From Mansonella perstans (taxonomy: Eukaryota; Nematoda; Chromadorea; Rhabditida; Onchocercidae), in assembly GCA_037074765.1 (NCBI GenBank), contig JBAMDO010000014.1, positions 186,001-250,000 of the forward strand: a stretch of DNA of 64,000 nt, given 5' to 3'. A program made the translations under genes and the position numbers. Positions 1-11,768 of the stretch are shown in pieces (positions within the stretch are counted from its first letter, which is position 1; each line of letters begins with the position of its first letter). Below the pieces are notes generated by a model that did not search any database, had not been told where the DNA came from, and saw only the letters and a program-made list of their open reading frames with translations.

Positions 1-91
1 GTGATCTTAAAATGTTAGTCTATAAGCAAATTAGAAATAATTTATCAGTAAAAAATTATACAGAAAATCGAAGATACTGAATTATTTACAG

Positions 92-694
92 CATTCCATG
101 ATGGCACTCCATTAATTCGTGAAACTCCCATGAAACTTGACCCAAAATGTCGTCCAACATGGAGTGATAAAATGCCAACAAAAGTCAGTGATTATATATG
201 CATGAAATCATTACATCCAAAATATTACGACACACCACGTATTTGCTATGTATGTGTCACATTTTTTATACTTTGTATGATCTTGAATTAATTCAATTAC
301 TACATTCATATCTTAATATTACTAACAATTAAAAAAAAAATTTATTCTACAAATTTCTCAAAAATATTTTCTTTTCATCTTCTACATGTTCATTTTCACT
401 AATTTTATTCATTATCATTTCGTTTGATTTTTCATTGAAAATTCATTAAACATTTTTTCAAATCAAGAAATGAATGAGTTCAATTTGTAATTTATTTACA
501 AGGGTGATAGTGGCAGTGGTATGCAACAAATTAACGATGATGGAATAGCAACAGTAGTTGGTATAACATCATACGGTCTAAAGGGATGTCCACCAAATGA
601 ACTTGCTCGATTTACACGAGTTGATTGTTACCTTGATGAAATATGTCAAATAACTGGTATTTGTTACACCATAAAAAATTCAACATCATTTTAA
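92..694 (+). CDS. Trypsin-like (S1) serine protease, last two exons
   Basis: Secreted-type chymotrypsin-fold endopeptidase, cut by the window edge; only the C-terminal half is present. Exon 92-249 follows a TTTACAG acceptor and encodes about 52 residues with three cysteines. It ends in RICY, in phase 0, at a GTATGT donor. Exon 503-694 opens with GDSGSG, which holds the catalytic Ser of the S1 family. It continues with VVGITSYGLKGC, the usual strand and disulphide region after the nucleophile, and ends with TAA at 692-694. The S1 consensus is GDSGGP, so the second Gly is Ser and the Pro is Met here. The His and Asp of the triad would lie upstream. Nematodes have many divergent S1 proteases, so the exact orthologue is not assigned. 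The family call is firm; the number of missing exons is unknown. Confidence 0.85.
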
Positions 695-1635
695 TTATTT
701 AATTAAGAAATGAAATGTTAAATTGTAATATCAATTCCATTTGTTTTTAATTATAATTTCAATTTCTTTTTTTCTACGTGATTTTCACATGGCATCATTT
801 ACATGAATTGATTGTTTGTCATGCATATGCTGAATAACTATTAAAAATCAATTTCAATTCCATTTTTTGATATGAATTCATAATTTAGCTTTGTTTCCTT
901 ATATCATAATGTAATTTTAATTTTGATTTTATTTTTTTTATAATTTACTTTTCATTGATTTTCCCTCAGGAAAGATGTACAGACTTCCTGAAAAAATATC
1001 TCAGCTTTGATACACTCCTCTCAGTAGTCCACTCTTGGCCTCTAGTCCTTTAGCATGACATGCAGATACACCAGCCAGAATGTTGCTGTCTCTTTTGAAT
1101 TTACCAGCAGAATCAGCCGTAAGGAGAAATCTGAGCACTGCCGTACCTAATCAGAAGCAGACGTTTCATTGTACCTTATGCAAGCAGATTTGCCTATTCC
1201 GCATCAGCATTCTCACCGGCAACGAGACCCATCATTCGCTAAGTATACCTCGAAAATACGAGGGTATTCTAAGTCTTATGATGATATTTGATTGTTAAAC
1301 TATATTGTTAAATCGCCAAAGTCCGTACCCTTTACCAACTTTTAGTGTGGATATAATGAGTCACATGTGGTTCCTAATGGTGCAGTGGGCTTTCTAGCAA
1401 TTGCATAAATTCAATTCATAAATTCAATGTGTCGATAAATTCTATTCCTTACCAGGCAAGCAGTGGAGAACATTGATTCGGGAGTCATTTCTCAGCTAAG
1501 AAATATTCCTTGTCTGCATTTAATGCGAACCGAATTGTCCATTGGTTTGGGATTTCGGTAAGATGAGATTCATGGTTTCACGACGGCATTTAGATCTACT
1601 TTTAGCGGAAAATTAATTTGTTTGTTTTTCTTTTG
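695..1635. other. Intergenic DNA, less AT-rich in 960-1600
   Basis: No exon chain is convincing here. From about 960 the base composition is more balanced than the surroundings. A plus-strand reading at 1080-1298 has a C..C....C spacing followed by RIS, NETHH and a stop. This faintly resembles the C2H2-like tails found at the ends of some LINE proteins. It could equally be chance or an old, decayed mobile element. Confidence 0.3.
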
Positions 1636-1639
1636 GGTG

Positions 1640-2435
1640 ACACTTTTTTTGAAATGATTGAATTTGTTAACATTGTTTGCTTTTGATAGATTAGTGAAAA
1701 TTGCAAATGTCATGATGGCTGATAATTGTTAATAATGTAAGGAAAAAATATAACGATAGATTCATAAAGTGTGATAATGCAACTGCTAAACACCAAAGAA
1801 TTGATAAAGATAAAAATTATTAATTGGAAACTTTAGTAATGGAAATAAAGGATCATTATTAAATGGTTTATAAAATATTTATATGAAGAATAGATGGATG
1901 TTAATATTTCATGAGAAGGAATATTTCATTGGAAAATGCAGCAGTGCTTAAGGTTATGATCAAACTATTACTAACAAGCGTTCTTTTGTAATCATGTATT
2001 ATTTGATTCGCATATTCAGTACGCAAGTTATGTTTCTAATCTTGAAAATGCTCGTTTGAATTCAATTCCATAACCACTCGAACGTTGGTAATCTACCATT
2101 ATCCGTAGATCACCGGCAATTTATAAAATTACCTTATGCAATAAACAGTTATGTCGAATAATTTTGCAAAAACAATTTAGCTAGTGAATTTAAACTTCAT
2201 CTAACATCCATCTATTCTTTATATAAATATTTCATAAACCATTTAATATCCTTTATCATCTTCATCAACTTCATATAAAATTTCTAATTAATATTCATCT
2301 TTATCAATTCTTTAGTATTTAACAATTGCGTTATCACATTTTATGATTCTATCGTTTCATTTTTTTTTTTTTTTTACATTATTAACAAAAAGAAAGTTCA
2401 CAAATTCAATCATTTCAAAAAATGTCTTCAGAAGA
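1640..2435. repeat. Imperfect inverted repeat (foldback element)
   Basis: Sequence at about 1640-1905 recurs in reverse complement at about 2198-2435, with small insertions and deletions. Matching landmarks are GATAGATTCATAAAGTGTGA (from about 1762) against the opposite strand near 2340-2360, and ATAGATGGATG (about 1890) against the opposite strand near 2205. The loop between the arms is about 290 bp and has no open frame of note. Size and form fit a MITE or foldback-type non-autonomous element. No target-site duplication was confirmed. Confidence 0.6.
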
Positions 2436-2489
2436 AAAATGCAATTTTTGCCAAAAAAAGTGCAAAAATCATTTTAATTTTTTAATTTG

Positions 2490-3363
2490 TCAAATTTCTT
2501 TCTGCCTGTTTCTCTCAGTCCCTGTTAACCGCGCTGATTGTGATGTATGTGGTGGACGCAGTGGTTGTGCTTGACCCGTTGGTAATGGTTGAACAGTATC
2601 TCTGATAATGTGGCTTCCTATGTAGTACGATAGATGATGAGTGCAAGGTAAATCGTCAACTTCACTATGTTTCAAATTAATTGTGTTGAAATCTTGCTAT
2701 TGGCTTTCTGATTCTGAAAAAAAAAAAAACAGATTTTACCAAATACAGGCGATTGCAGGAATTTGCTAATCTATCAAATACGAGAGATTTTGATGTGTTC
2801 TGAAATGAATTACATTGCGGTTCCTGCTGAAGACAGTTTCTTGTATTTAAAGTTGCAATAATAGTTCATATGAATGTATTTAATTTTATGTGATTTTCAA
2901 AAATTCTTCTTAACGATGAAATCATTGAAATTGGAAATGTTTTTACATCTGTTCTTTTCCACTGCAAAGCTTTTCGTACAGAATCAGCTGAAATGAAGTT
3001 TTTTCTTTAGCTGTGAAAGCATTTTTCATAAAAACATAAAGTCAACATTGACATTAATACCGATTAAACGACCCATACATTTTTAATCAAATGACACATA
3101 ATAATTGATTGCGAAAAATAAGTACAAAGGAAGTGAAGCAAGTGATTAAGATATGAAACCGGATTTGAATTATTCACTTATCGTATCTTACAGAGATAAA
3201 AAGTTTCCACAATTTTTCTGGAGTTTGTTTCGAATGAATGATTTATTTTCTTCAATTTTAGCTCTTTCATCGGATTGGACTTCAGCAAATTATTTTCGCA
3301 CTTTTTTAAAAAACTGATCAATTTTAGGATGATTTTTTCAATTAAACGATTTTTTACTTCCGT
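2490..3363 (-). CDS. Unrecognised minus-strand gene, C-terminal exons
   Basis: Four exons join in consistent phase on the minus strand. The first runs from about 3363 down to 3192 (upstream edge unknown; basic, KELKLKK-containing) and ends at a GTAAGA donor in phase 1. The second is 2987-2947 (DSVRKALQWKRTD) after ATTTCAG. The third is 2826-2740 (starts QEPQCNSFQ, 29 residues). The last is 2696-2490 (starts QDFNTINLKHSEVDD, ends ERNRQKEI then TGA). The last-exon acceptor, CCAATAG, lies 18 bases past a better TTTTCAG; only the CCAATAG site keeps the frame open, which weakens the model. The tail is Pro/Gln/Thr-rich and hydrophilic. No domain is recognised. A chance reading is possible, but four compatible splice junctions argue for a real gene. 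Confidence 0.45.
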
Positions 3364-3567
3364 TCATGCATTCAAATTTTGGTTGGACTTTTTTCCTATA
3401 AATAATTTCAATAAACATTTCCTGTTGAACAATTTTTCTTCACATTGTACTTTACAATTTTGATAAAAAATCCATGTTATTCAGATTGTATGATGTATAT
3501 GTCGTTTTCATTTAATCAAAAACATTCGACAAAGAATTTCAAAAAAATTGCAAATGAAACCTCTCAC

Positions 3568-3706
3568 TGCTAAAGACGCAGATGACATGTCCCACTGGTG
3601 ACACAAATAGATGACATGTTTTACTGATGACACACATAGATAAGTTTCATTAATGACACACGCAGATGACATGCTTCATGTAGATGACATGTTTCACTTA
3701 GGATGA
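3568..3706. repeat. Degenerate minisatellite, about 30 bp unit
   Basis: Four to five imperfect tandem units are built around AGATGACATG followed by TTTCACTGATGACACACA. Units have lost or gained short segments, so spacing varies. It lies between two minus-strand genes. No coding role is seen. Confidence 0.65.
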
Positions 3707-4054
3707 ATTTCATTTAAAAAAAAAACGAGAGAAACTATCTGGCAACAACAAATTTTTTCACATTAAAATAAAGATGGAAATTTTTTATCTTTCATTTCCA
3801 ATATCATTTTTTTTCAAAAAAAAAATGTCATCTACGTGAAAGAAAGTGACTTATTTAATAAATGTTTTTCATTCGATTCATAAAATAACTAAATTAAATT
3901 ATTTCCATTAAAGTAATACAAATTTTGCTCGCAAATAGTTTGCAGTAGTACTTTGCATGACAAATAAAATATTTTGAAAATATATATTTTGAAAAATATT
4001 TTATTTCTTCTTTTCTTTTTCCGGATAAATAAATCTTATTGGCATTTTCCAAAA
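3707..4054. other. AT-rich intergenic stretch
   Basis: Homopolymer-rich DNA between two minus-strand genes. Nothing recognisable is seen. Confidence 0.5.
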
Positions 4055-6708
4055 TTAAAAAACTGAACAAATTGCTTCAATAAAATTTCGTATTAATGTT
4101 TCTGGCGTTTGATGACTGGTAATACCTTGCAGTTTTGCTTCAATGACGGATAGTTTAACATCAATACTTTGGAATGCTTCGCTTAACTGACGTACTTTAT
4201 TGATTAGTTCGGTTAGTTGCTGTAAAAGACAAGGGAGAAATTTAAAATTTTTGAAAAATAACTTGATTGATATACATTTCAAAAAGTAAGCCTTAAAAAA
4301 CGGTGAGGAAAAAGGCTCTGCTTTGAGTGTTGTAAGCTCAAATTTTAAATCATTTGGACAACAAAAATTTTTTAGAGCTTAACCAATATGTACTTGAAAT
4401 TTTCTTTATCTTAACGAATTTTTATTAATTTTGTAAGCGATTTTTTTTTTATATGCAAATAACTGAAAGTGAAAATGAAAGCTAACTGTAAAAAATGCAA
4501 AAAGGAATAATAATAAACAAAAAATTTTTCTAAAAAAAAAAATTAAAACACTGTAAAACTATTATCAAAAAGTGAAAGTTTTAATTCCTTTTTTAAAGTA
4601 AATTTTCGAAGTTTTTCCATTTTTCTTTGTCTCTTTCATTGATGGATTTTTGTTAGATTTTTTTTTGTTAAAATTGGAAATCGTGATATAAATTTGTTGA
4701 TAAATTCATTTCAAATTTTTTAATCTCCTTTTTTCTGAGCATATTTCAATATTAAATTGCTGAAGACATTGAAAAAAGATAAACTTTTGGAAATGTTCTT
4801 GAACGTAAGATTTTTTTTGCTCCCAAATAATTTTTGCTCATAAAATCATAAAGTTTTCTAACGGTTTCACTCATCTAATAAATATAGAAAAAAGTAAGAC
4901 AGAGTGAGAAAATGTGTGAGTGAGTGACAAAAAATAAGAAAAGCAAGAATTTGTTAAGTAATAATTGGAAAATTTTTTAGATTCAGGAAAATTTTTAATA
5001 GTTTTTTTTGTAGACACAAAATAAATGCATTATTGAATAAGAAAAAGTAAACAAACAGTTGTTTGTATTTCATCCAGCAATTTAATTTGCTTATCAAAAA
5101 TATCATTTTGTGCTTGTACATACTGATAATATTCCTCACGAGCTTTTTTTAATGACTAAAAAAAAGAAAATGAGCAAAGAAAAAAAACTTACAAAAAATT
5201 TGATAAACATCTTACACTGAAATTATTTTGCTAATTATGAAAAGAATAAAAATAAATTAATTACGTGAGAATCAATCAATAATTTCTATCTTTCAGCATA
5301 TTAAAACTTCGATACATTTTTTCATCTCTAAAATCTGCAATTTTTACATCTATTTGTGTAGTAATATCATCCATTGTTAAGCGTAGTTCAATATCCCTGT
5401 CACATTCCATTTCTATTTCTCTCAGTTTTCTAAAATTATTAAATTAATGAAAAAGGAAATTTAACATTTATTAATTATTAAAAATGAAATTGTTTTAAAT
5501 GAACAAATTCTTTGTGCATCTAAATTACTCATTGATTCATCATAATCAAAAGATTTAAATTAAAGATAGTAAATTTTAAAACAATGATTAATTTTTTTAA
5601 AACAATAAATAAAAGCTTTATCTGAGCATTCCTATGTTACATTTCTTTATAATGAAAATAAATTGAGCTGAACCAAAATTTCAATTAGGAAATGGTTAAA
5701 AAAATGAAAAGAACGGGAAATCAAAAAATGAGGTAAGTAAAGGAATGATTCAAGTTTTGTTTTTTTTTTGTTTTTTAATATTTACATTGAAATACGTTCA
5801 GCTTCATAAATGTATTTCGCTCGATGCTTCCATTTCAGAGCATTATCGTTTTCCTCTTTCAATGTCGAATGCTAAAAAAATTGTTGAAAATTCAACGAAT
5901 ACTGCACAATTATCTTCCAACCTCAAGTAATATCATTAATAGTGCACAACCAGATATTGTACACGCTTTAATTAAGCTTTTAATGATTTGTAAAAATTGA
6001 AAATTTTAAATATGTATGCATTTTTCATTCCTCTTGCAATTTTTGCGTTTTTTTTTCAAAGCATTTACATAATTTTTTAAGAATATAAAAAAATTAAAAA
6101 ACATTAACATATATATAAAAATATGTCTAAGCATTTCATGTCTAATCAAATTTTCAAACATTAAAATTTAATTTCATTTTTTTTTTAGTTCTTATGTATT
6201 TATGGCAATAAAATTTTCCTTCGCCTACAAACTGGTAGATCCTTTTAACTTTTACTTTTGAAATGCTAAATCTAAAACTAATTTATATGGTTAAATAATA
6301 AAACTGATTTTTTGAATAAAAACGGTCGTTTTTAATTAATATTTTCATTTTCTATTATTTATGATTGTATTCGCAGATTACACGGTTGATTATTTTAATA
6401 TCTCAAATTTTTTAGAAAGAAATTTTTTGGCAACTGCTGAACAAGTAATGTATGCAAGAGTATGTATACAAGGTATTCAATTTCATGAACAAAAATTTTA
6501 AAAGGCAACTCTTTTATAGCAAAACATAAAATTTATATTAACAACAAATGAACTCAAATACCTGCAAATCACTTCCATGTGATGCTGACTGTGGTAAAGC
6601 AGGACCGCTATGAGTTGATGCTAATGATACTTTTGACGAGCTTTTTGATTTCGATGAACTTGCTGCAAAGTTTCGTCTATACTTTTTTTCCTTTTTTGGA
6701 AAATTTAA
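4055..6708 (-). CDS. Unrecognised coiled-coil protein, 3' part of gene
   Basis: Minus-strand exons, in transcript order. 6708-6562: 49 residues, phase 0 at both ends, basic then Ser/Lys-rich (SSSKSKSSSKVS), ending HGSDLQ at a GTATTTG donor. 5871-5786: HSTLKEENDNALKWKHRAK, phase 2 end. 5429 to about 5276: starts KLREIEMECDRDIE, highly charged and heptad-like. 5155-5057: SLKKAREEYYQYVQAQND, phase 0. 4219-4055: QLTELINKVRQLSEAF, then the stop after ICSVF. The charged, Leu/Ile-spaced segments predict a long coiled coil. The junction between the third and fourth exons is not resolved: the third exon stays open to TGA at 5278-5276 without a clear GT donor, though GATGTAAAA inside it would give phase 0. 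No family is recognised. A structural or scaffold role is only a guess from the coiled coil. Confidence 0.55.
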
Positions 6709-7407
6709 CTGCATCAATTTAACTTGATTTTAAACTAAAATATTTTCTGTAAATTTCAAGCTGAAATTCACAATCAATTAAAATCATTTCTTAACTACCA
6801 TACCTTACATTTAAGCAAAATCTGTAATCTCTAACAAATACTTGCATTTTTAATTGAAATTAATTTATGTAATACAATTGCTAATTGATTTAATTAACAA
6901 GAAAGGAAAAAAGTTTATTTTTAAGAGAAGTAATATTGAGCTTAAAATAATTTCGGAAAAAACAATGTAAGGAAATTTAGCTGAAAAAAATATTTAAATG
7001 AAATGTTTACAGTCAGCCGCATCCAGTGATGGCTTTACTTTTCTTGATTTCGCTGCAACATTTTACGGATATAATTAATTGAAATAAATGCAAATTTATT
7101 GGACTGATTGAACGGTGTTAATTAAAATCAGTCAAAAAATAAATGACAATTAGTTGCTTATTAATAAAATGCTAATTTATTCTTAATTTGCCATAACTTA
7201 CTTCGCTTACGATATTTACAATCGCAAATACATGCATTAGATATATTTATAGATGAATGAGCAAAAGTAGCAATTTTTTTTATTATTCGAAATTAAAATT
7301 ATGTTCAATTCAAATATGTTCAAGTGAAAGATTATGAGAGGAAAGAGAGAAAAGAGAATAAAAATGAATTCAATCATTTCGAATGAGCATTAAATAAAAT
7401 TGAAATA

Positions 7408-7774
7408 TTAAAATTTCGCCTGAATGCGATAAATTCTGTCATGCATATCAAACATACACTTCTTCATCTTTCGCTTCATTTTTGCTTTCTTATCGTGTTC
7501 CTTTAATACAATTAATTCACTTATACAAAGTTTGGAACTGAAATTTAGTAACTGAATTCCTGAGCAGATACTTCGTATATATATATTTATTTAATATTTA
7601 TAAATATGTATAGGTATATATCTATATATACATATATACTTTCAATTTTAATTGTGAATGCTCAGGCATTGCTCGAGCTTCCAGTTTTGCTTGCTGTGAT
7701 TTCAACATCTGCATTTTTTGTGCCGCGGAATATTTTCTGTAATATTTATCATCTGGCATTTCTCTTTCCATTTT
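7408..7774 (-). CDS. Two exons of a Lys/Met-rich coiled-coil protein
   Basis: Exon 7774-7640 follows an ATTTGCAG acceptor and is in phase 0. It encodes KMEREMPDDKYYRKYSAAQ, continues Gln/Lys/Met-rich, and ends at a GTATATATG donor. Exon 7500-7408 follows ATTAAAG. It starts EHDKKAKMKRKMKKCM and runs to a TAA at 7410-7408. Both exons are strongly charged and helical in character. They may be the N-terminal exons of the coiled-coil gene ending at 4055, if the stop is avoided by an unseen donor, or a separate small gene. The Met codon at 7771-7769 is a possible start. No domain is recognised. Confidence 0.45.
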
Positions 7775-8886
7775 CTGCAAATAATTTCCGAATAAAAATG
7801 ATCAATTTTGAATTAGAAATTTAAAAAGTTGTCACGAATGCCGTAGCAGGAAAAAAAAATCATGAATAAGAATTTTCCAGTTAATTTAATTAGTTTATCA
7901 ATTGAACATTAATGAATTATGCTTAAGCTATATTAATATTATCATCGCCACTACTCTAGCTGTTATTATTATCGTTATTATAATTATTGCTATTATTGTG
8001 ATTAATTGTTGCAAAAAAACTTCAAGAATTCAAGGCTAAACAAAATTTTCATGGATTTCTAGCACTTGAAAAATTAAAATTTAATTTGTAATTTTGAGAG
8101 TATTAATTTTTTCATATATTTTGCGATAACGACAATTTTTTTTCAATTATTGTTGCTTTCACATGAATATATATACATAACGGTTTTCATTAAACTGAAA
8201 AGGAACCTATAATAGTTCTAAGCTTCATAAACGATTCACCAATCAATCCTTGCACTGAAAGCTTCAATGACAATGAAATGTATTAATAAATTTCAACAGA
8301 ATGCAAAAATTATCAAAACTAAAAATTCAAATTTTTTATCATTAATGGAAAATTTTAGATGCAAATTTGCTACCAATTTGGTCATCATCATTATTATTGT
8401 CATTAATATTATTATTGTCATTGCTTTTATCATACTTTTGATTGTTAGTTATTTTTTTACTTTTGTTGCAATCATCACTATTATTATCCTATATTCGCAA
8501 AATTGTTTTGCAATTTCATAATTTGATTCATCATTTTAAAACTGAAGCTAAAATTTGCCACAAAAATTATTGTTATTTTTATTTGCAAATCAAATCAAAT
8601 CAATACTTATTATAAAAGAATCATGATGATATTTACTATAATTATCATTAATTATCATTAGCATCGTTGTGTTTTGATCAAAAAAAGAATTGGATCATTT
8701 TATTCAAAGAGCATTTCTGTTGCTGTGACTTAAAACCTAGTTTTAAAATTAGAATCAGAAAAAAGCAGTAAAAAAGATCAGAAAAAAGAAAATTGCAAAA
8801 ATTTCGAGTCCTCCATTTGCTATCGGCAATATCAAGCCAGTGATTATTCATTTTCACTTAATAAAAATTGTATAAAATATTGGTCA

Positions 8887-9010
8887 CGAAATAAAATAAA
8901 TTTTTAAGTATGGAAATTTTAAGTTCGCGATATAAAAAACGTATTTCAGTTTAAGAATATTATGAAAAAGAATGAGCTATAAGCATATATTTCTTTAGTT
9001 TTAAAATTTC
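8887..9010 (+). repeat. Dispersed repeat, copy 1
   Basis: Roughly 120 bp shared in the same orientation with 43370-43470. Both contain TTCAGTTTAAGAA, then ATTATGAAA, then TATAAGCAT and TTTCTTTAGTTTTAAAA. At 43 kb the segment lies inside an insertion that interrupts a receptor upstream cassette. This suggests a mobile origin. No terminal repeats were identified. Confidence 0.6.
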
Positions 9011-10238
9011 AATTCAATTTAATCAGACTTAAAAAGATTTGTTCTCTTCAAAAAAGATTTACCTAATTATTTTTAACTGGATTTCTTGAAATTTGAATTA
9101 GAATGAAATAGAACTGTCAAGCTCAAAAAGGATTTATTCAATGCAAAATGAAGCTATCTGATTATCTTGAGGAGGATTTATTCAATTCAAACTATAATTA
9201 TTATGCTAAAAATGGATTTAACTAAAATGCATTTCATTTAGCTAAAATGCATTTCATTCCTAGTCAGATAATAGAATATGCTAAATTTTTTAAATTTGCA
9301 AGTCCATAATTTTTGAAAATACTAATTAGGATAGAAATGTCGGGAAAAAAGAAGCGAAAGAGAAGGATTGGAGAATTAATTTGCTTTCAATTTTTCAAAT
9401 CAAGCAATAAATGGATGCAAAATGGGTTAATGCTCTAAGTAATTTCCTAAAACGTTAAATAATTCTTCGAATGGCAAATCGTAAGCATTCTTTATGAATA
9501 TAAAATAATCGATTCATTTGCAAGTGAATATAAAATGAACGATAAATAATAGCAACATAACGAAACGAAAGAATAAGGATAAAATGAATATACCATTTTA
9601 AGAATAAGGATAAGAATCATTTGGTAAAAGAAAGCAAACTGAGACGATCAGACATAATTCATCCTATTTTTTTCTTTGAGTCATTTAACAGTATATTTAA
9701 TGAGTCCTAATAATATCGACAATGCTCAATCGTTATCATGTTCTATTCTGTCATTTTCACAATCATAATTACTACCACACCTAATCCAGTTAGCAATATA
9801 CATGGTAATTTGTTTTAAATTTCTTTCAAATTTATTCATTATCAATAATCATTTCTAATATCATCATTGATATTATTCATTAATCTCCTATAGTTGGATT
9901 TTTGTCAAAAAAAAAACTTTTCACACAATGTTTCTCCTTAAAAATTTAAAAGAAAAAAATCATTTCAATTATTAACTAGAGAAGAAAATGATAAAATAAT
10001 TTAACAGTTATGAAAGTTTCCAAATACAGTAAGAAGTATTACGGGATGCAACAAGCGAAATATTAAAGTTGATCCTGATTACATAAATTCTGGAATAATT
10101 TTGTAAATTTAAATCTGTTAAGTGAATTATAGGAAACAATTATGTAATCACAATAGCGCCCCAATTAGCAATGATAATTGAACAAGCTCTTAATTCATAT
10201 TTAATACTAGAATTTTGAAATTTTTTTTTTCAGTGACA

Positions 10239-10300
10239 AATTTTCAGGGAGATCAGACAAGCACTTTGCAAACAGTGAACTGGATAATATTCCGGTATTA
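10239..10300 (+). CDS. Weak candidate exon
   Basis: After TTTTTTTTTCAG the plus strand reads DKFSGRSDKHFANSELDNIP up to a GTATTA donor. The composition is less skewed than the flanks. There is no partner exon in view, so this is only a candidate. Confidence 0.2.
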
Positions 10301-11631
10301 GTAAACGTTGCAAGAATTCGATTCATCGATGAATAATAACGTTAACTGTTTGCACAATGCAATTTAAATAAGCATGAAATTAATTACTATTTTAAAAATT
10401 CAGCAATTGTTAAAAATTAACTTAAATTAATTAAAATCAAGGAAATAAAATAAAAACGAAAAATATAAATAATAAAATAAAATTGTGGCAAAAATATAGC
10501 ATTCCAATGAATTTAAGTGAACTTTACTTGTTGGTTTGAGAATTTTTTTGTCTTAATCTTTCAATCGCTTAATTAGCTGATAATTGTTTAATTATCATAT
10601 CAATAGTTAGGAATTTCAAGCAAATAATTTTGTTGCGTCATTTCTTAAATTATTTTTGACTTTTTTTTTTAAAAATGATGATCAAAATGTATTTTAAATG
10701 AAATTTATTGTTGTCAAATTTGAAATATGTTTCATTGCATAATTTAACAAATATTCTTTCTAAGATTCCGCACTAAAATATTGCCCCATTATTTGCTATT
10801 TGTTTCCCAACCATGAAATATATATATTGATGAATTAGCATATTTTGCAGATACTGCGAAAAATGTTTTAAACGCAAACTAAATTCATACTAAATATTTG
10901 CTAATTCCCTTATTGAAATTATTTCACCCGAAATTTTCTTTGTTCTTTTTCCCCGCTTTCTTTTTTTTCAAGTTCAATCAAGAGAATTTTTGTTATATTA
11001 AGAAACTTTTTATTATTTTTACAAACTCATACTTTATTCATTTTCAGGATTTTTTTTCATCATCCGTATTTTCTTTACCTTTTATTACGCAAATATTCTT
11101 TTTTTTTTTTTTATTCTGAGATATTTTCTAAAGCGTGATAGAAGAAAATTGATAATATAGTCAAAAATTATTTGATCGTTTCCAATAACATCCAGAATAA
11201 GCCTTATTATTATGATAGCAATGATTTAGATTACATCTGATTACTTAAAATTTTTTAATTTTTATAAATTATTAAAACAAACAAAATAAATTTTTGCAGA
11301 AATTTTTTAAAATTACACCAATAAGTGGTTTGTAAGGATTGACTTATTAAAAATTTTAAAGTTTTTGTTTTTTCCAAGCAAAATGTTAAAATAAAACTTA
11401 AAAAATTTTAAACATTGTTCTCAACTTTTAATTCATGTTAATTGATGAGAAAAATTCAAGAATTCAGGATATTAATTTGTAAAGAAAACCGTTGTAATAA
11501 ATTAGAAGGATTATAATTTCATATTATTTTGTTTTTCATTTCGTTTCCACTTTTTTTCTTTGTCCTAAAATTTTTTTGTTTTTAATTAATTAAATTCATA
11601 TTGGAATGCTGTAAATAATTGTCTATTTTCA

Positions 11632-11768
11632 GGTTGCCAGATCATCACGGTGTAATTTTTTGATGTTTTTCAGAGAAGCCTGCTCCATTAAATCCATATT
11701 TCTGCCAAAATATGATGAAAAGAAAGTGGCAAACAATTTCACGAAATCCCTATTCATGGATGAATAAT
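11632..11768 (+). CDS. Weak candidate terminal exon
   Basis: A CTATTTTCAG acceptor is followed by an open reading of about 45 codons ending FTKSLFMDE and TAA. The opposite strand is also open across 11629-11904 (91 codons, ending LKNIKKLHRDDLAT). Either strand could be the coding one, or neither. No family is recognised. Confidence 0.25.

Noticed and set aside
1080..1298. Zinc-finger-like tail of a LINE protein
   Set aside because: Only one partial C..C pattern, no other LINE domains nearby; kept as a remark, not a call.
7010..7060. Possible small minus-strand exon reading KSRKVKPSLDAAD
   Set aside because: Its only open frame ends in phase 1 and cannot join the next exon at 6708, which starts in phase 0.
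8267..8521. Ile/Val-rich 84-codon frame resembling membrane helices
   Set aside because: Comes from an ATTATT/ATCATC simple-sequence run; not a real transmembrane protein.
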